Of a stretch of DNA of 64,000 nucleotides, positions 35,301-46,692 are shown piece after piece. Source of the DNA: Trogon surrucura. Its lineage: Eukaryota; Chordata; Aves; Trogoniformes; Trogonidae. The notes beneath the pieces are model-generated. The model saw nothing but the letters and a program-made list of their open reading frames with translations, was not told the DNA's origin and ran no database searches. The translations under genes were made by a program, and so were the position numbers. The first letter of the stretch is position 1. Each line of letters opens with the position of its first letter. Where the stretch lies: NCBI GenBank assembly GCA_020746105.1, contig CM036629.1, positions 1,433,501 through 1,497,500 on the forward strand, read 5' to 3'.

Positions 35301-35839
35301 TTTGATAATAGAGTTCATGGATCCTACTTAGTGTTGGTTGAAACCCTCGCCTGGGGGGGTTTGTTGGAGCTTGCAAATTGAGCAGTATCTCTGTTGCATT
35401 AAAGGCATCATCAGTGTGCGGAGAAACTTCTGGAACGTTCTGGAAATCAATTTTCTTGCATGTAATGAATGCTTGCAACAGAATGCCTGTAAAACCATAT
35501 CTAGAACATCTTTTTTTTTGTCTAGCAATAATACACGGCGCAGGAGAAATCTGTTGCCCTTTGCTGCAACGTATGTTAAAAAATACCTGGGAAAAAACCT
35601 CACTGCTCTTCACACTGGTTGTATCTTCCTCTGCGTGCCTGTGACAGATAACTATGGGTAGCTCCGAAGGAGGGAAAAATTCTAGAAAAAACATTCTTTC
35701 TTCGGCTGTTTTGTAGTGGTAATGCCTCTGAAAGTATTAATCTCTCTTGTCACAATTTGGCACTCACTCTAGTTCCCAGCAGGGGCTTCTCAGTTAATCC
35801 CCGTCTGGGAGATTTTGCCTTACCTTGCATTAATTTCTG
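32346..35839. other. non-coding stretch, nothing recognised
   Basis: Mixed GC, no repeat family or gene. A 7-bp hairpin GGCCCAC/GTGGGCC lies at about 33372-33397. Low-CpG, AT-rich patches at 33.58-33.79 and 35.2-35.75 kb could be regulatory but show no decisive motif. Confidence 0.5.
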
Positions 35840-36440
35840 ATCCCCGCCGCGGCCCGACATCGGCTGAGGGTTTGTATCCAGCTTAAAGGACATCCCAGGC
35901 CTTCCTCTGCGGCGCCGGGTTAAAACGTCGGGAGGGCTTAAGTGCCTGTAAGCGCCCCCGGAGTGCCGGGCTGTGCCGCTCGCCACCTCTTCGTCCCCCA
36001 AAAACTCGATGCCGTGGCCCGCGACGGCCCCGCGGCCCTGGAGGAAATGATTTGAGAAATTTGGGGTGGGCTGCAGGGTTTTTCCTTCCCGTGAGCAGCT
36101 CGCTTCGGGCGGGAAGCGGCAGATGTTCTCACTTTAGCCCGTGAGTGACAGCTCCTGAATCGACATCTGCCTTTCTGCTGGAATTGTCCCCGAACGCTAC
36201 CGTGCTTGAAAACCCGTCGCAAACTCGGAGCCGGAGAAGCCCGCGCTCGGTGTGCCGTGGGGAAGGGAGGCAGCTGCCGCCAGCGTGAGGAGGAAGGAAG
36301 GATCCCAGACGCGAACCTTCTGGGTTGTAGCCTTGCTCCTCGTTTGCCGGTCTCGCCGACGCGTCGGTCTGTCCCCTGGCTACGAGGACGTGAAGCCTCG
36401 CGCCCGGGTTAGAGCCCTGTGAGCTGCAAACGCGTCCCCG
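35840..36440. promoter_or_regulatory. CpG-rich region, island-like
   Basis: CpG is frequent over about 600 bases (for instance ctgcggcgccgggttaaaacgt at 35908 and ccgacgcgtcgg near 36356). Length and density approach a classical CpG island. No first exon was identified on either strand. Confidence 0.45.
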
Positions 36441-39400
36441 GGCGGGCTCGCTCGGTCTGAGGGAACGAGTGTGCTGGGTTTCTTCTCGGGTTTTGTAACT
36501 TAAATTCTCGGGAGCCGAAGTTTCTGCCAAGTCTTTGCTATAGACCCAAGGGGGGAGGAGAAACCCTGCAGCTAATAAAACATTCTTTATTACCTTTTGG
36601 GGGCTTAGATTTGTAAAAGCAGTTCAAAACAAAGTTGTCAAAAGCCGTCGTCTCCGTTTTTTAAACTTCTCAGCCTACCGAGAGACCCAGCTTTGCTTGA
36701 TTCGCACTGGATTATTTTATTTTATTTTTTTTTCCATCGCGGTTGAGGCGAAGCTGCTCGGGAACCTTGTGCTGCGGCTTCGCTGCTCTCGTCCTGGCTG
36801 GGAGCTCTGCCCCGGGTCGAAACTACTAAACCTCAGCTCCGAGTCCAGACTTAGTCTGCTGCTTGCCTTTAGCAAGAGTAATCCTGGGACTGCCTGCCCC
36901 AGCCCTGCCGTGTCTAGGTGAGGACTCTGCCCGGCTTTTGGAGAATGCCTGTGGTGTCTGAAGAGAAGCCTTGAGAAAAGGAGCTGGCAGTCCCACACCG
37001 GAGAGGGGGGAGTGTGTAAACTTAGTCTAAAGATAATTTATGGTTTCTAAAGCTGCTGCTGAGTAAAACTTTCCAAGGCTGGCTTCTGACCTAGCTATCA
37101 TCAGTGCTAAAACTGAGAACAGTCAGCTTAAAGTAGCATTTTTAGTGGAGGGGAAGGAGGAAAATAGGCTGCCTTGCTTCGTTAACGTTTCATCCGCTAC
37201 AGTTTTATGGCACGTGTGCAAATACTTTCTTTTGGACTCGAAGGACCGTGGGGTGAATTTTCCGTTACCGGAGCCTGGCCTGGCTTACGCTTGGCTTAGC
37301 GCTGACGACTGCTTTAAACCTAAGGCTTAGCCTATCGCGGGTTCGTTTCGATGTCAAACGTGATGTCAGGGTTATACCAAACCCCTCCCGAGCCCTCTCC
37401 GCTCCACCGGGGCGCGGGGAGAACCGCGGGTCGCGCCGGGTTGAGCTGTTGGCAGCGGCGCCCACCCGTTGGCAGGAGCTTTGCCGACGAGATGCCGGAG
37501 AGCCAAGGAAGACTTCTCCTTGTTTTTTTGCAAATTAGCAAATGAAACCCTAAATAAGTTGCTAAACTCAGTTTCCTTCTGTTGGGTTGAGAGGAGTGGC
37601 GCGCTTGGAAACCTTCGAAATCTTAATTGGCCCGAGCGTGCTAAAAACACTCTCTTTCCACCCCAGGCGCTGCTTCTATCTTTCCAATGCATTTGGCTCC
37701 CTTACTGGCAAATGGTTTTTATAACACTTGAGAAACTGTATAGCTGCAGAAAAACAGGATGTGTACCCTACCTTCTAGCTGGGAGTCGCTTTCCAAGTAT
37801 TTTTCAGGGTTGCTAGAAGAAAAACAAAAAAAAAAACCCGATCCCCTTTTCGGGGAGCACGTTAGAGCTGTGCCCCGGCGGTTCAGCGCTGGCGGGACCG
37901 ATAGCGGCGCTCGGGTGCTGGTCATCAAGCGATGGATCTGTTGGGTTAACGAGGTCTGTTGGGTTAACGAACGCGTGCTTTTATTTGAGCACAGATATCG
38001 GGCCGGGCTCACCAGCCTCTTACTGGTTAACTGAAGTTCTTTTTGCAAAGGCCAAGTCTTTATCAGTTCCTACCCAGGAGTAGGTTGTGTTCAGATATTG
38101 TCCCTTTTCCCCTCCCAAGCTGGGGACGACGAGTTCCGCATCCCCTCCGTGGACTGAAAATGGTGATTCCTCTTTCCCACAGAAGATTCTGGATTTTTCC
38201 TTTTTGAAGTACAATATTGACGCCGCTTTGCAGCAGTGTAGGTGGTTGGCTTCTGTTCTTTGCGGACTCGCCCCCTCAATTTTACGTCCAGTTTGGCATT
38301 TCAGTTTTCAAACGTTTATTTTTGCTTTTGTCTGACATTGAAGTTTCCCGATGAGCAGGGCCGCAGTGCGGGGAGAACCGCAGGTTGTGGCCAAAGTCCC
38401 GTTTGCATTTCCGTTTGGGCAAGAAGCAGGGGTTAGGAACAAGCTCCCGGAGTGCTCAGAAACCCCCGGGGGACGGCAGTGTGCGAGGGGCTGTTGGGCA
38501 CGGGAGGGGACAGCAGAAGAGAGGTGGAGGAGGATGGAGAATTTCACTCTAACGGACGGTTCGAGATGGAATTTATCAGAAGAGATCAGCTAGCCAGAGC
38601 TGGAACCACGAGGCCGTTTCTCTAATTATTAAAATGCTTATAGGGGTCAGAGCGAAGAGCCACAGCTTGGGTGTTTTCTAAGCCCCGTGAGGTTTTTCCT
38701 CTCACCACGCAGATGAGATCGCCCCAGAAGGAGCCGGCGTGCACCTGAGGTCTCGCGCTTTGTTGCAGCTCATTTCCTTCCTGGCAGTAACGGAACACAC
38801 ATCCGCGCCTGTCATTCCTGTACTCGTTGCGGCCCTCTGTGTCAACCGGGAGGTAAGAAAAGCTTTTTTGGAAGGACTCACGGTCTCGAGTATGGCAGGA
38901 GAGCCCTGACTCCTGTTCCCTTCAGCTCGCTCTAGCCGGGCAGAGGGTGGGGAGCTGCTTTCTGGGCCGTGGGGGCTCCTGTCCCTCCCTGCCTGCGCCC
39001 GCTGCCTTTCCAAAGGCAGCCTCCAGTCTCAGCTTAACGTTTTCTTCCTAGTCTGTGTTTTATTGTTTTTAAATAGCGTTTCACTGCTTTTGAGCATAAC
39101 CACATTATAAAATGTTTTATCTCAGATAACACGTCTGGGCTCTGGCGAAGGTAACCCTTGCAGGGCAGGCAGCAGCGAGGCTTGTGGCTCAGGGACTCCC
39201 CTGATCGGTTCCTTGGTCTGTTTTTGTCCCTTGAATTTTTCTGACTTTCTCCCACCCATCCCTTCCCAGGGCAGGGAGCGACAAGTTAGTCGAGATCCCA
39301 CTTTGTGTTTTGGTTTCTTGCTTTTAGGGTTTTGTGCAGCGAGCACTTCAGGTTTTTCTACAGTTCCCCGAGGAAGTGATGTGCCGTTATTAAAATAAAA

Positions 39401-40647
39401 CATTGACATATCACATTTTAGACCTGGCCTACTGGCTTGTGATTGCAGTAACCTTTAAAGGGACAGCAAATTACTCGTTGCCACCTCCAGCCGCAGTGTC
39501 TCAGGGTGTGACAGTCGCGGTGCAGTTGATGGGAGTTACACAGAAATGCTTGGTGAGCCCCGGCCCTGGGGCTCACGGCTGCTGCCCACATCTACCCACT
39601 TCTGCAGATCTTGGTAACCCTGTGCTGGAGTACACGTGGTCTCTGGGCGGGTGTCTTGTCACCCAGAGCCTGTACAGGTGCCTGCGGGTTGTGAGCACAC
39701 GGAGTCTTTTGGATGGGGGAGAGCAAGAAGCTGGAGATCTGGTCTCTCTGTAGTGAGTGTGCGTCTGGTCAGGCGTTTCCGACAGTTTAGCCCACGGTGG
39801 TTTGGGTTCAGAGCAGATTCAACCCTTGTTCCATACAGCCGGGCCCACCCTGCAGTGCTTCTCCTTCCCTCTTCCCCGTTTGCAGGACAGGCGGGCGCTG
39901 TGCTGGGGGCCGGCCGGGCTCTCGCCTTCCCGCAGGGCGAGCGTCTCCCCTCCTTCGGGCTGGGCTGCGTGTCGGGGAGAGGTGGGCGCGCTGCTGCCGT
40001 GGGGCCTCGCTTCCTCAGGAAACCGGGCTAAAAATACCCGAGAAGTGCTGTGGGAGAGATTGCACGTCGCCGGTCCTGAGCAGCCTCTGTTCGGCTTGTC
40101 CCCGAGCTACGGACATCCTCGAAGGCTCGTGTGAAACGAAGGCATTCGCGGGCTGGTCCTCGTTCTCTGCGTTCCTTTCGCTGTAAACGTCCCCTTTGCA
40201 AAGCTCTCTCTTCAGAGCAGCCCCCCTCCAGATCCCAACTCCAAATTCTAGTTTCCTTTTTGGTGATAGGAGAACATCCAAGTGGACGGGAGCTCTCTGT
40301 AGAGAGAATAAGGGAGTGGGAAGAGTGGACAGAGGGGCTGTTAAGAGCTTACCTCATACCGAAAAGGACACGCTTTTTCTCACGGCTGCTGGCGGGGGAA
40401 TATTCTTTGACTGGAGCGTCATGGATAGAAAATTGCTCGTGGCTGGGCCGGGCTGCAATCGGGCTCTGCCGCGTTGTGCGCGCGGTTGCGGTGTTTAAGC
40501 GTCGCCCGTCGGGAGCAAAGCTGGACGCGGGTGTTCGGGCTGTTACTTGTTGTGCTTAGAATGTCTCACCTCGGCGGTGTTTGGTGGCCTGAGAAGGTCT
40601 GGCCTCGCTTTCCTCACGGAGGTGAGCACTGGGAGGAGGATGGTGAG
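36441..40647. other. non-coding stretch with short duplications and palindromes
   Basis: Holds a two-copy 18-bp tandem duplication (37937-37970), a 20-base palindrome at 39001-39020 and a possible splice-acceptor-like CAG at 38180 followed by an unrecognised 59-base frame. Moderate CpG at 37.4-37.5 and 39.9-40.1 kb. No gene or repeat family recognised. Confidence 0.5.
37937..37970 (+). repeat. two-copy tandem duplication, period 18
   Basis: The 16-mer TCTGTTGGGTTAACGA occurs at 37937-37952 and again at 37955-37970, separated by GG. Each copy carries the palindrome GTTAAC. Probably recent slippage. Confidence 0.85.
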
Positions 40648-40950
40648 CATCATAGAAGGATTGAGGTTGGAAGGGACCTCGAAGATCATCCACTTCCAGC
40701 CCCCTGCCATGGCTGCTGGATCAGGTGGCTCAAGGCTCCATCCAGCCTGGCCTCAAACATTTCCAGGGATGGAGCATCCACAGCCTCCCTGGGCCAGTGT
40801 CTCACCGCTCTCGGGGTACAGAACCTCTTCCTTAGATCTAACCTAAACCTACGCTTTTCCAGCTTCCACCCGTTACCCCTTGTCAAAAAGTCCCTGCCCA
40901 GCCTTCTTGTGGCCCCTGCAGGCACTGGCAGGCCTTGTGGGAACATCTCG
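40648..40950 (-). mobile_element. CR1 LINE 3' fragment, about 300 bp
   Basis: The reverse complement of a CR1 tail (catcatagaaggattgaggttgg, then 'aagggacctcgaagatcatc') leads to the ORF2 end. Minus translation gives TRGNGWKLEKRRFRLDLRK and DAPSLEMFEARLDGAL. The match fades after about 40950. It inflates a plus-strand open frame of 292 codons at 40474-41352, which is therefore antisense CR1 and not a gene. Confidence 0.9.
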
Positions 40951-43900
40951 TGGTGCTCTGCTCTGGTGGCTGTGGCTGCTGGGGACAGAATAAAAGATTT
41001 CAAGTCTCTCTCGTGTCTGGCAGTCCCGTCTAGGTGCTCTAAATTTCCTAAAATAGTCCCTTTTAAGGAAGCTGGGCTCCGTAGCCCTCGGGTCTGTTGC
41101 GCCAGGATTGTGGCGCCTGCCCTTGGTGGGACACTGGGGACTCTTCCCGGGGGGAGAACCGGTCTCCCTCCTGGCAGGATTTTTCTTCTGATAGTTGGTG
41201 TTTGGGGATGTCGCTGCACGGGGGGCAGGGGAAGAAGTGCTCCCGTGCCATGGGGCTCCGGCAGCGTGACTGGAAACCTGAACTGGGATCGCGTGAAGGT
41301 GCGAAAAGAAATGTGTCAGTGGAAAGTGATCTCGGCCGAGAGATTTGCATGAAGAAAGTCGACTTCCGTGGCTATTGAAGTTCCTGTGTGAAAGCAAAAT
41401 GTAAAAAAAAAAATTTGATTTTCTTTCAAATATTAATTGAAAAAATGACTTGAAATATGGACGTGTTCTCTTTTCCTAAAGAGCTTTAAAACCTCATGCT
41501 GAAATAATAGACAAATTGAGGCTGAAACATTACATTTTTTCCACAAATGTGGATGGGCTCCAGGACCGTAAAAAGACTTTGGAAGGGCTGTAAAACACAT
41601 GTTAAACAATTTTTCACTTGAGGCACCTCGAGAAATGTTTCTTCTCAAATAAATTAAATATTTAACTTGAAAAAAAAAATTTTTTTTTTTGAAAGACATT
41701 GGTAATTAGGAACAGAATGCTGCTTCCTCAGCAGATGCGTGTTAAGAAAGCGATGCGGCAGCAGAACGGAATAAAGATCTGACTGTTTAAAGCAGTGATT
41801 TTACTTACGGATGTTCCTTTCAAAAGCAAACGCTTGACTTTATTGGCTTAAGCAGCTCCTGTGTGGTCTCTTTTTATATGTCCTGTGCTATGTATCCTAA
41901 GCCAGAATTAGAAGGGTGATGATTGTGAGACTTAAAAATGTGTGAAAACCTGGGTGACACGTAGGCTGCGCTGCTTTAGGCTCTTCAGCTCCTGCTCTGA
42001 GCGAAGAACCGTAATATTCGGTGCCGACACGAGTTGATGAGCTGAGCACCGCGGTGTTTTTGTGCAGGAAGTGAAACTACCACTACCAACGTGTGTGAGC
42101 GGTGTATTTAATGTTAAATTGTTTTAAAAATGTGTTTAAGTATTTGACAAGGAGGACAGGCTTTAGACCTTGGCATAGAAGGTACTAATAGAACTCCGAC
42201 ATCGAAGCAACGGGTACTTCTCAAATTTTTTCCGAGTCCAGATGCGTCTTTTTAAATTACCGAGGGTTTTGAAGCGAGTGCCTCCGGACGGGAGATTGGT
42301 TCGAGCTGTATAAATGCCAGCGATATGTCATGTGCTAAGTATGTATTCTTTCCAGTTTTTACCGAGGAGTAAATTTTGATATTTAAACTTTTCCAAATGT
42401 CAGCTGGTTTCTGCACGACGTAATCTCGCCGCGAGCGCTCGGCGTTTCAGCCTGGCCGGGGGGTGCCCGTAACCACTTCGCTCCTTCCGCCGGCTCGTCC
42501 AGAAGCAGGAAACCTCGTGGGAGTTGAAAACCAAGAATTTTTTTTCCCCTCTGCCCGTCTCGCGGTGAAGTCACGTAGGAGAGGGCGTAGCCGAGGGGTG
42601 TGAAAAGGAGCTCTCGAATCCAGTGCAAAACCAGGGGTGCGGCCCGTAGGTGCCACTTTCATTATTGGTGGGTGCAGTAAACGTTCTTATGGGAAACAAA
42701 TCAAGGTTCGGTTGGTTCAACACGCGAGTTTTAAATGTTTTGGCCGCCATCATAAAGTTTCTCTGAAGAAGAGGCTGCTCTTGTTAGACCAGCGGTTGTC
42801 TCCGAAGCTGCTCCCTGGGCGGGGAGGGATTAGAATGTGAATTTAATCTGGTTTGGAGCTCTACCTGCAAACCTGATGGTTCCTCCCTGTGAGATTTTAT
42901 CGGACAAACCCAGAGCTGGTGCGTTGTGCCTCAGAAACGAGCCGACCAGAGAAGCGTTGGGGTGTTGGAAGAGGGCAAGGCCAAATTTTACAGGTGTCCC
43001 GAACGTGGCCGTGGAAGCGCGTGTTGCTGCTTCTGGTCATTGCCAGGAACATCTTCAAAGCTTCTGCAGAAAAACTTCCTGGTGTTTGGCAAAGGAGACC
43101 TCAGAGGTACCCAGAACTGACGGGTGGATGAAAGCACCATTGGCAGCAGAGCCCGTCCCTGTCACTGGACCCATTTGCACGGCAGATCTGGGAGCACTGG
43201 TCTCGCCCTGGCACCTTTGCAGCAGAGAAATCCCTGTTCCGATGCCGTTTGGGAGACTTTCCCTGCTCTTTTCTTCTCCTCTCCCTAGTTCCAGAGTCAC
43301 CAAAATTACATCCTTTGCTTTTAAAGAAGTTTTCTTCTACAAATGTCTGGTAGTGGAGAGGATTATTTGATGGCTGCTTTGATGCTGGCTCTTTTTCTAG
43401 TAAAGCCAGACAGCATTACGTGGGGTTGTAACATGGCAAGCACAGAAAATTTTTCAGAAGTTCAGCTTTGTTTTTGTCAAATTTCTAAGAAAAAGCCAGG
43501 AATCATTCCTGTCGCTTGGTGGAATGCACGGTGTGAGGGGATCTGCTGCTGGGAGCCTCGGTCTGACACCTGTCACTCCGGGGAGCGCCGTTCCCTGCTC
43601 TCCTCTCTCCAGCCCCCTCGCTGGCGCAGCGGTTGCGAGAGCAGGATCTGGGACTTGGGGTCGCTCACCAGGCTGAGCCGTCCCGCGCCGCCCCAAGCTC
43701 GCACCTACCCTTGATGTTGAATTCTGCCAAAGTCGCCAGCCAGAGGAGGAGCTGCCTTTGAAGGCGCCGTTTGGCGCTTTGTGAAGATCCCACAGCTCTG
43801 CGAAAGCAGCTGGAGGTGTGTGTTCTCTGTGCAGAATTCCTCCGCTACGGTGTCCCACGGGAATACTTGTTGGACTGGGAAGTTCTGTGCGTTAGTCCTG

Positions 43901-45040
43901 TACTAGAAAATAAATACTTGGTTCCTGCTGAGAGCTGGAGGCATCACTGAGGCTGGTGACTTCCAGTGTTTTCCCTAAGCCTCGGCAGAACTTACCTGAC
44001 TTAATCTTTAATGAAAACGCAGAAAAAGGGCATACTTGGGACTTTAAAGAGTAACCAGCCCAGCCAGTCCAGTTGTCCCACCTCCCTGGGAGGAATTGCT
44101 CAGGAGCTCGTTGGTCTAGATGCTTCTAAGTCTGGCATTTAAGGTGTAAGCGTGGCTAACCTTTCAGACGTGAAAGCTTGCTTTTCTGGCCAACAGCTAC
44201 TCCCGACACACCCCGCGAGGAGGGCGGCTTCGGAGCGGCTCAGAGGATCGTCCACAAACCCCGCTGCTTCTTTGAGAAAGTTAATTTTTCTGACAACTCG
44301 TTTCTGAACTGTCTGGTCTTTGGGAGCGGTGCCAGGAAGAAAACCCACCGTTCATTTGCTTATGGATGAGGAGTGTTATGTGCCTGCAGTTTTAATAGCG
44401 AGTGCTTGCATTCTTTGTGTATTTTAAAGGGGAGAATTGAAGGGCTCCGAAACCTAAAAGCAGGGCGATAGATTCCAAGACTGTCCGCTTTTATGCGATC
44501 CACAGCAGCGGCGGGTGGTAAATTAAGGCGAGAGGAGAGGAGAGCTTGGGGAGACTTTGCAGAAAGCGAGTGTTGGCTTGGTCAGAGCTGGGTTTTCTGC
44601 ATTCGAGCTGTAAAACTTGTCTTCAGGGGAGACCCTTCTGTTTGCTTCCGAAGCGCGTTAATCCCAGGTCGCGGCTTGGGGCGTGAGGAGTCTGTGAGTG
44701 CTGGAGGGGCAGGGTACCTGCGGCTCGGAAGGGAACAGCTGGTGCAGAGAACTCTGCGAAGAGTTGTCTGTGAACGTCGCGTCGTTCGACTTGGGAGAAT
44801 TCCCTGGAAATCCAAAAGGGTCACCAGACGTTGCAGAGGTATCGCAGAAAGACTGCTCGGGGAATACAGCCAGGGATTTCAGAAAAGCTGCCTGGGCAGT
44901 ACCGTCGTGTAAAAATCTACTGGGGGAGCAGCCCTTTATCTCCGGTTTTGGGGTGCAGGAACACAGCGAAGCAGCTCCCTTCGTTTCCGCTTCTACCCAG
45001 CGTGATCCTCCTCCACGCAGCTTCGGCGCAGGGTGGACGT
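40951..45040. other. non-coding stretch, nothing recognised
   Basis: AT-rich from 41.39 to 42.2 kb, including an A10-T11 block at 41670-41690, then mixed. No gene, RNA gene or repeat family was identified. Frames of 170-180 codons at 42837-43370 and elsewhere have no recognisable content. Confidence 0.5.
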
Positions 45041-45470
45041 GCTTGGAGTCGGCGTTTTTACCTCCACGTGAGCCGCTCGTGTCTTGAAGCACGTTTCCCG
45101 CACCCGCTACCCTCTGCTTTCTGCCTCAGCCCCCCCGGCCGCAGGGCTGGGTGCTCGGCCCCGCGCCGCGCCGCTGCTGGGATCCCTCTGGAAGGAGCTG
45201 GGAGAGGCTCCACGAAAGGCACGTGAGCGGGGCAGCCCGCCAGCTCGGCCCCTGGGGCACGGCGAGGAGCCCTCCTCGGGGCGCGGGATGGCTTCGGTCT
45301 TGGCACGGCACCGTTTCGCTCCGTTTTGGAGGCGCCTCGGCGGTCCCGGCCGCGGCAGAGCTGTGTTTCCTGGGGAGGGTCGCTGTCTGAGCGGGGCGAG
45401 CTGGTCACGGCCTCCCCGCTTCCTCCAGGAAACCAGACCGGAAGGATTTTTCAACGTCTGGCAGCGGCGG
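45040..45470. promoter_or_regulatory. CpG-rich region, island-like
   Basis: GC-rich with frequent CpG; the line 45241-45300 has seven in 60 bases, and gccccgcgccgcgccgctgctgg lies at 45158-45180. No first exon or core promoter was recognised. Confidence 0.45.
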
Positions 45471-46462
45471 TGCATTTTTATTTTATTATTTTATAGGTAG
45501 AGCAGCTTTCTGGTGATATTAATTCAAGGCTCGATCCAACCTACCGTAGCGTTGCGTGACGTGCCGAGGGCCTGACTAAGCGCCCCGGGTGGATCCCAGC
45601 CCTTCCCTAAACACACTTTGGGCTTTCCCCTCCCCTTGGCAGCCTCGGCTCCCTCCTTTTTCAGCAAATTTCTGGTCCTGGGCAGCAGCGAGCCCAGGGT
45701 TGCAGCAGTGGGGTTGCTGCAGCAACGTTGCCGTATGGCTTTTGTGAAAAATGTCCTGGTTTAGTCTGGGTTTTGATCTGGTTCCCGCTTGAACGTCGAG
45801 TATGGAAATATATTTAGTGGGGTGGAGGAAACGGAGACCTTTTCTGCATATTGTAATTTCTGTTACTAGTCCTAGTTTTCTCTAAACCTATTAAAAATTC
45901 TATTCCATGTGGGCTCTTTTCTGCTACAGCGCAGGCTTAAATACTTCTCATCAGTTCTGCCGGCACAGCCGCCCGTGGGCTCATCGGAATTGGGTTAGAG
46001 GTAGCGAATTTTATTTTCATGTTTTAAAAACGGGACCTGTTTTTTTTTTTTTTTTTTTTGTCTGGCTGTGTTTGTTTCCAGTTGAATTAGCTCCTGAATC
46101 TGATTTGCAAGCATGGCCGGTTGGCGAAGAGGGTGGAATAATTTGACGTGGTGGTGCTTTTGAGCGAAACGTCGGTGCGCTGGGGCACGCTGGCGCCGTG
46201 TGACGAGGAGCTAAAAGTTGATTAAAAGGGGTCTTCCAAGCTGGTGCAGTCATTAAACGCCAACTGGCGTTTACCGAGGTCGTTCCTGCGTGCTTTCTGT
46301 ATTTATAAACCAAGCTAAAAACCTGACGGTACTTGACCAAGCGTGTGAAGGCACCAGAGCTCGCCTGGCTGTCCTGGTTTTGTGGGGTGACCTCTTGAAG
46401 CTCGGCCGGCCGCCGTCCTGGCGGGCTGTGCGATGGGTTCCACGTGCGTGGCTGCTGCCTGG
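45471..46462. other. non-coding stretch with T20 tract
   Basis: AT-rich around 45.75-46.1 kb with T20 at 46040-46059, and a 20-base inverted repeat at 46254-46273. Nothing else recognised. Confidence 0.5.
46254..46273. promoter_or_regulatory. 20-base inverted repeat TAAACGCCA/TGGCGTTTA
   Basis: Two 9-base arms in exact inverted orientation flank AC. The arms contain GGCG next to TTTA, weakly E2F-like. Could be a dimeric factor site or chance. Confidence 0.3.
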
Positions 46463-46692
46463 AACGTGAGAAGTTCTGCCTCAACCTGAGGAGAAACTCC
46501 TTCCCTGTGCGGGTGCCGGAGCCCTGGCCCAGGCTGCCCAGAGAGGGTGTGGAGTCTCCTGCTCTGGGGACTTTCAAACCCACCTGGACGCGTTCCTGTG
46601 GGGCTGCCCTGGGTGACCCTGCTCTGGCAGGGGGCTGGACTAGATGATCTCTGGAGGTCCCTTCCAACCCCCAACGCTCTGTGATTCTATGA
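46463..46692 (+). mobile_element. CR1 LINE 3' fragment, about 230 bp
   Basis: It reads in plus orientation from the ORF2 end (LPREGVESPALGTF in the local frame) through 'gaccctgctctggcag', 'gggctggactagatgatct', 'ggaggtcccttccaacccc' and 'ctgtgattctatgat'. The 3' end is complete and the 5' side truncated at about 46463. The same subfamily as the copy at 17.2 kb. Confidence 0.95.

Noticed and set aside
38180-38240. possible 59-base exon after TTTCCCACAG
   Set aside because: The donor after it is weak, the peptide is not recognisable, and there is no partner exon.
40474-41352. 292-codon plus-strand open frame, the longest in the window
   Set aside because: Its first ATG is at 40561 and its middle is the antisense of a CR1 3' end, so it is an artefact of the repeat.
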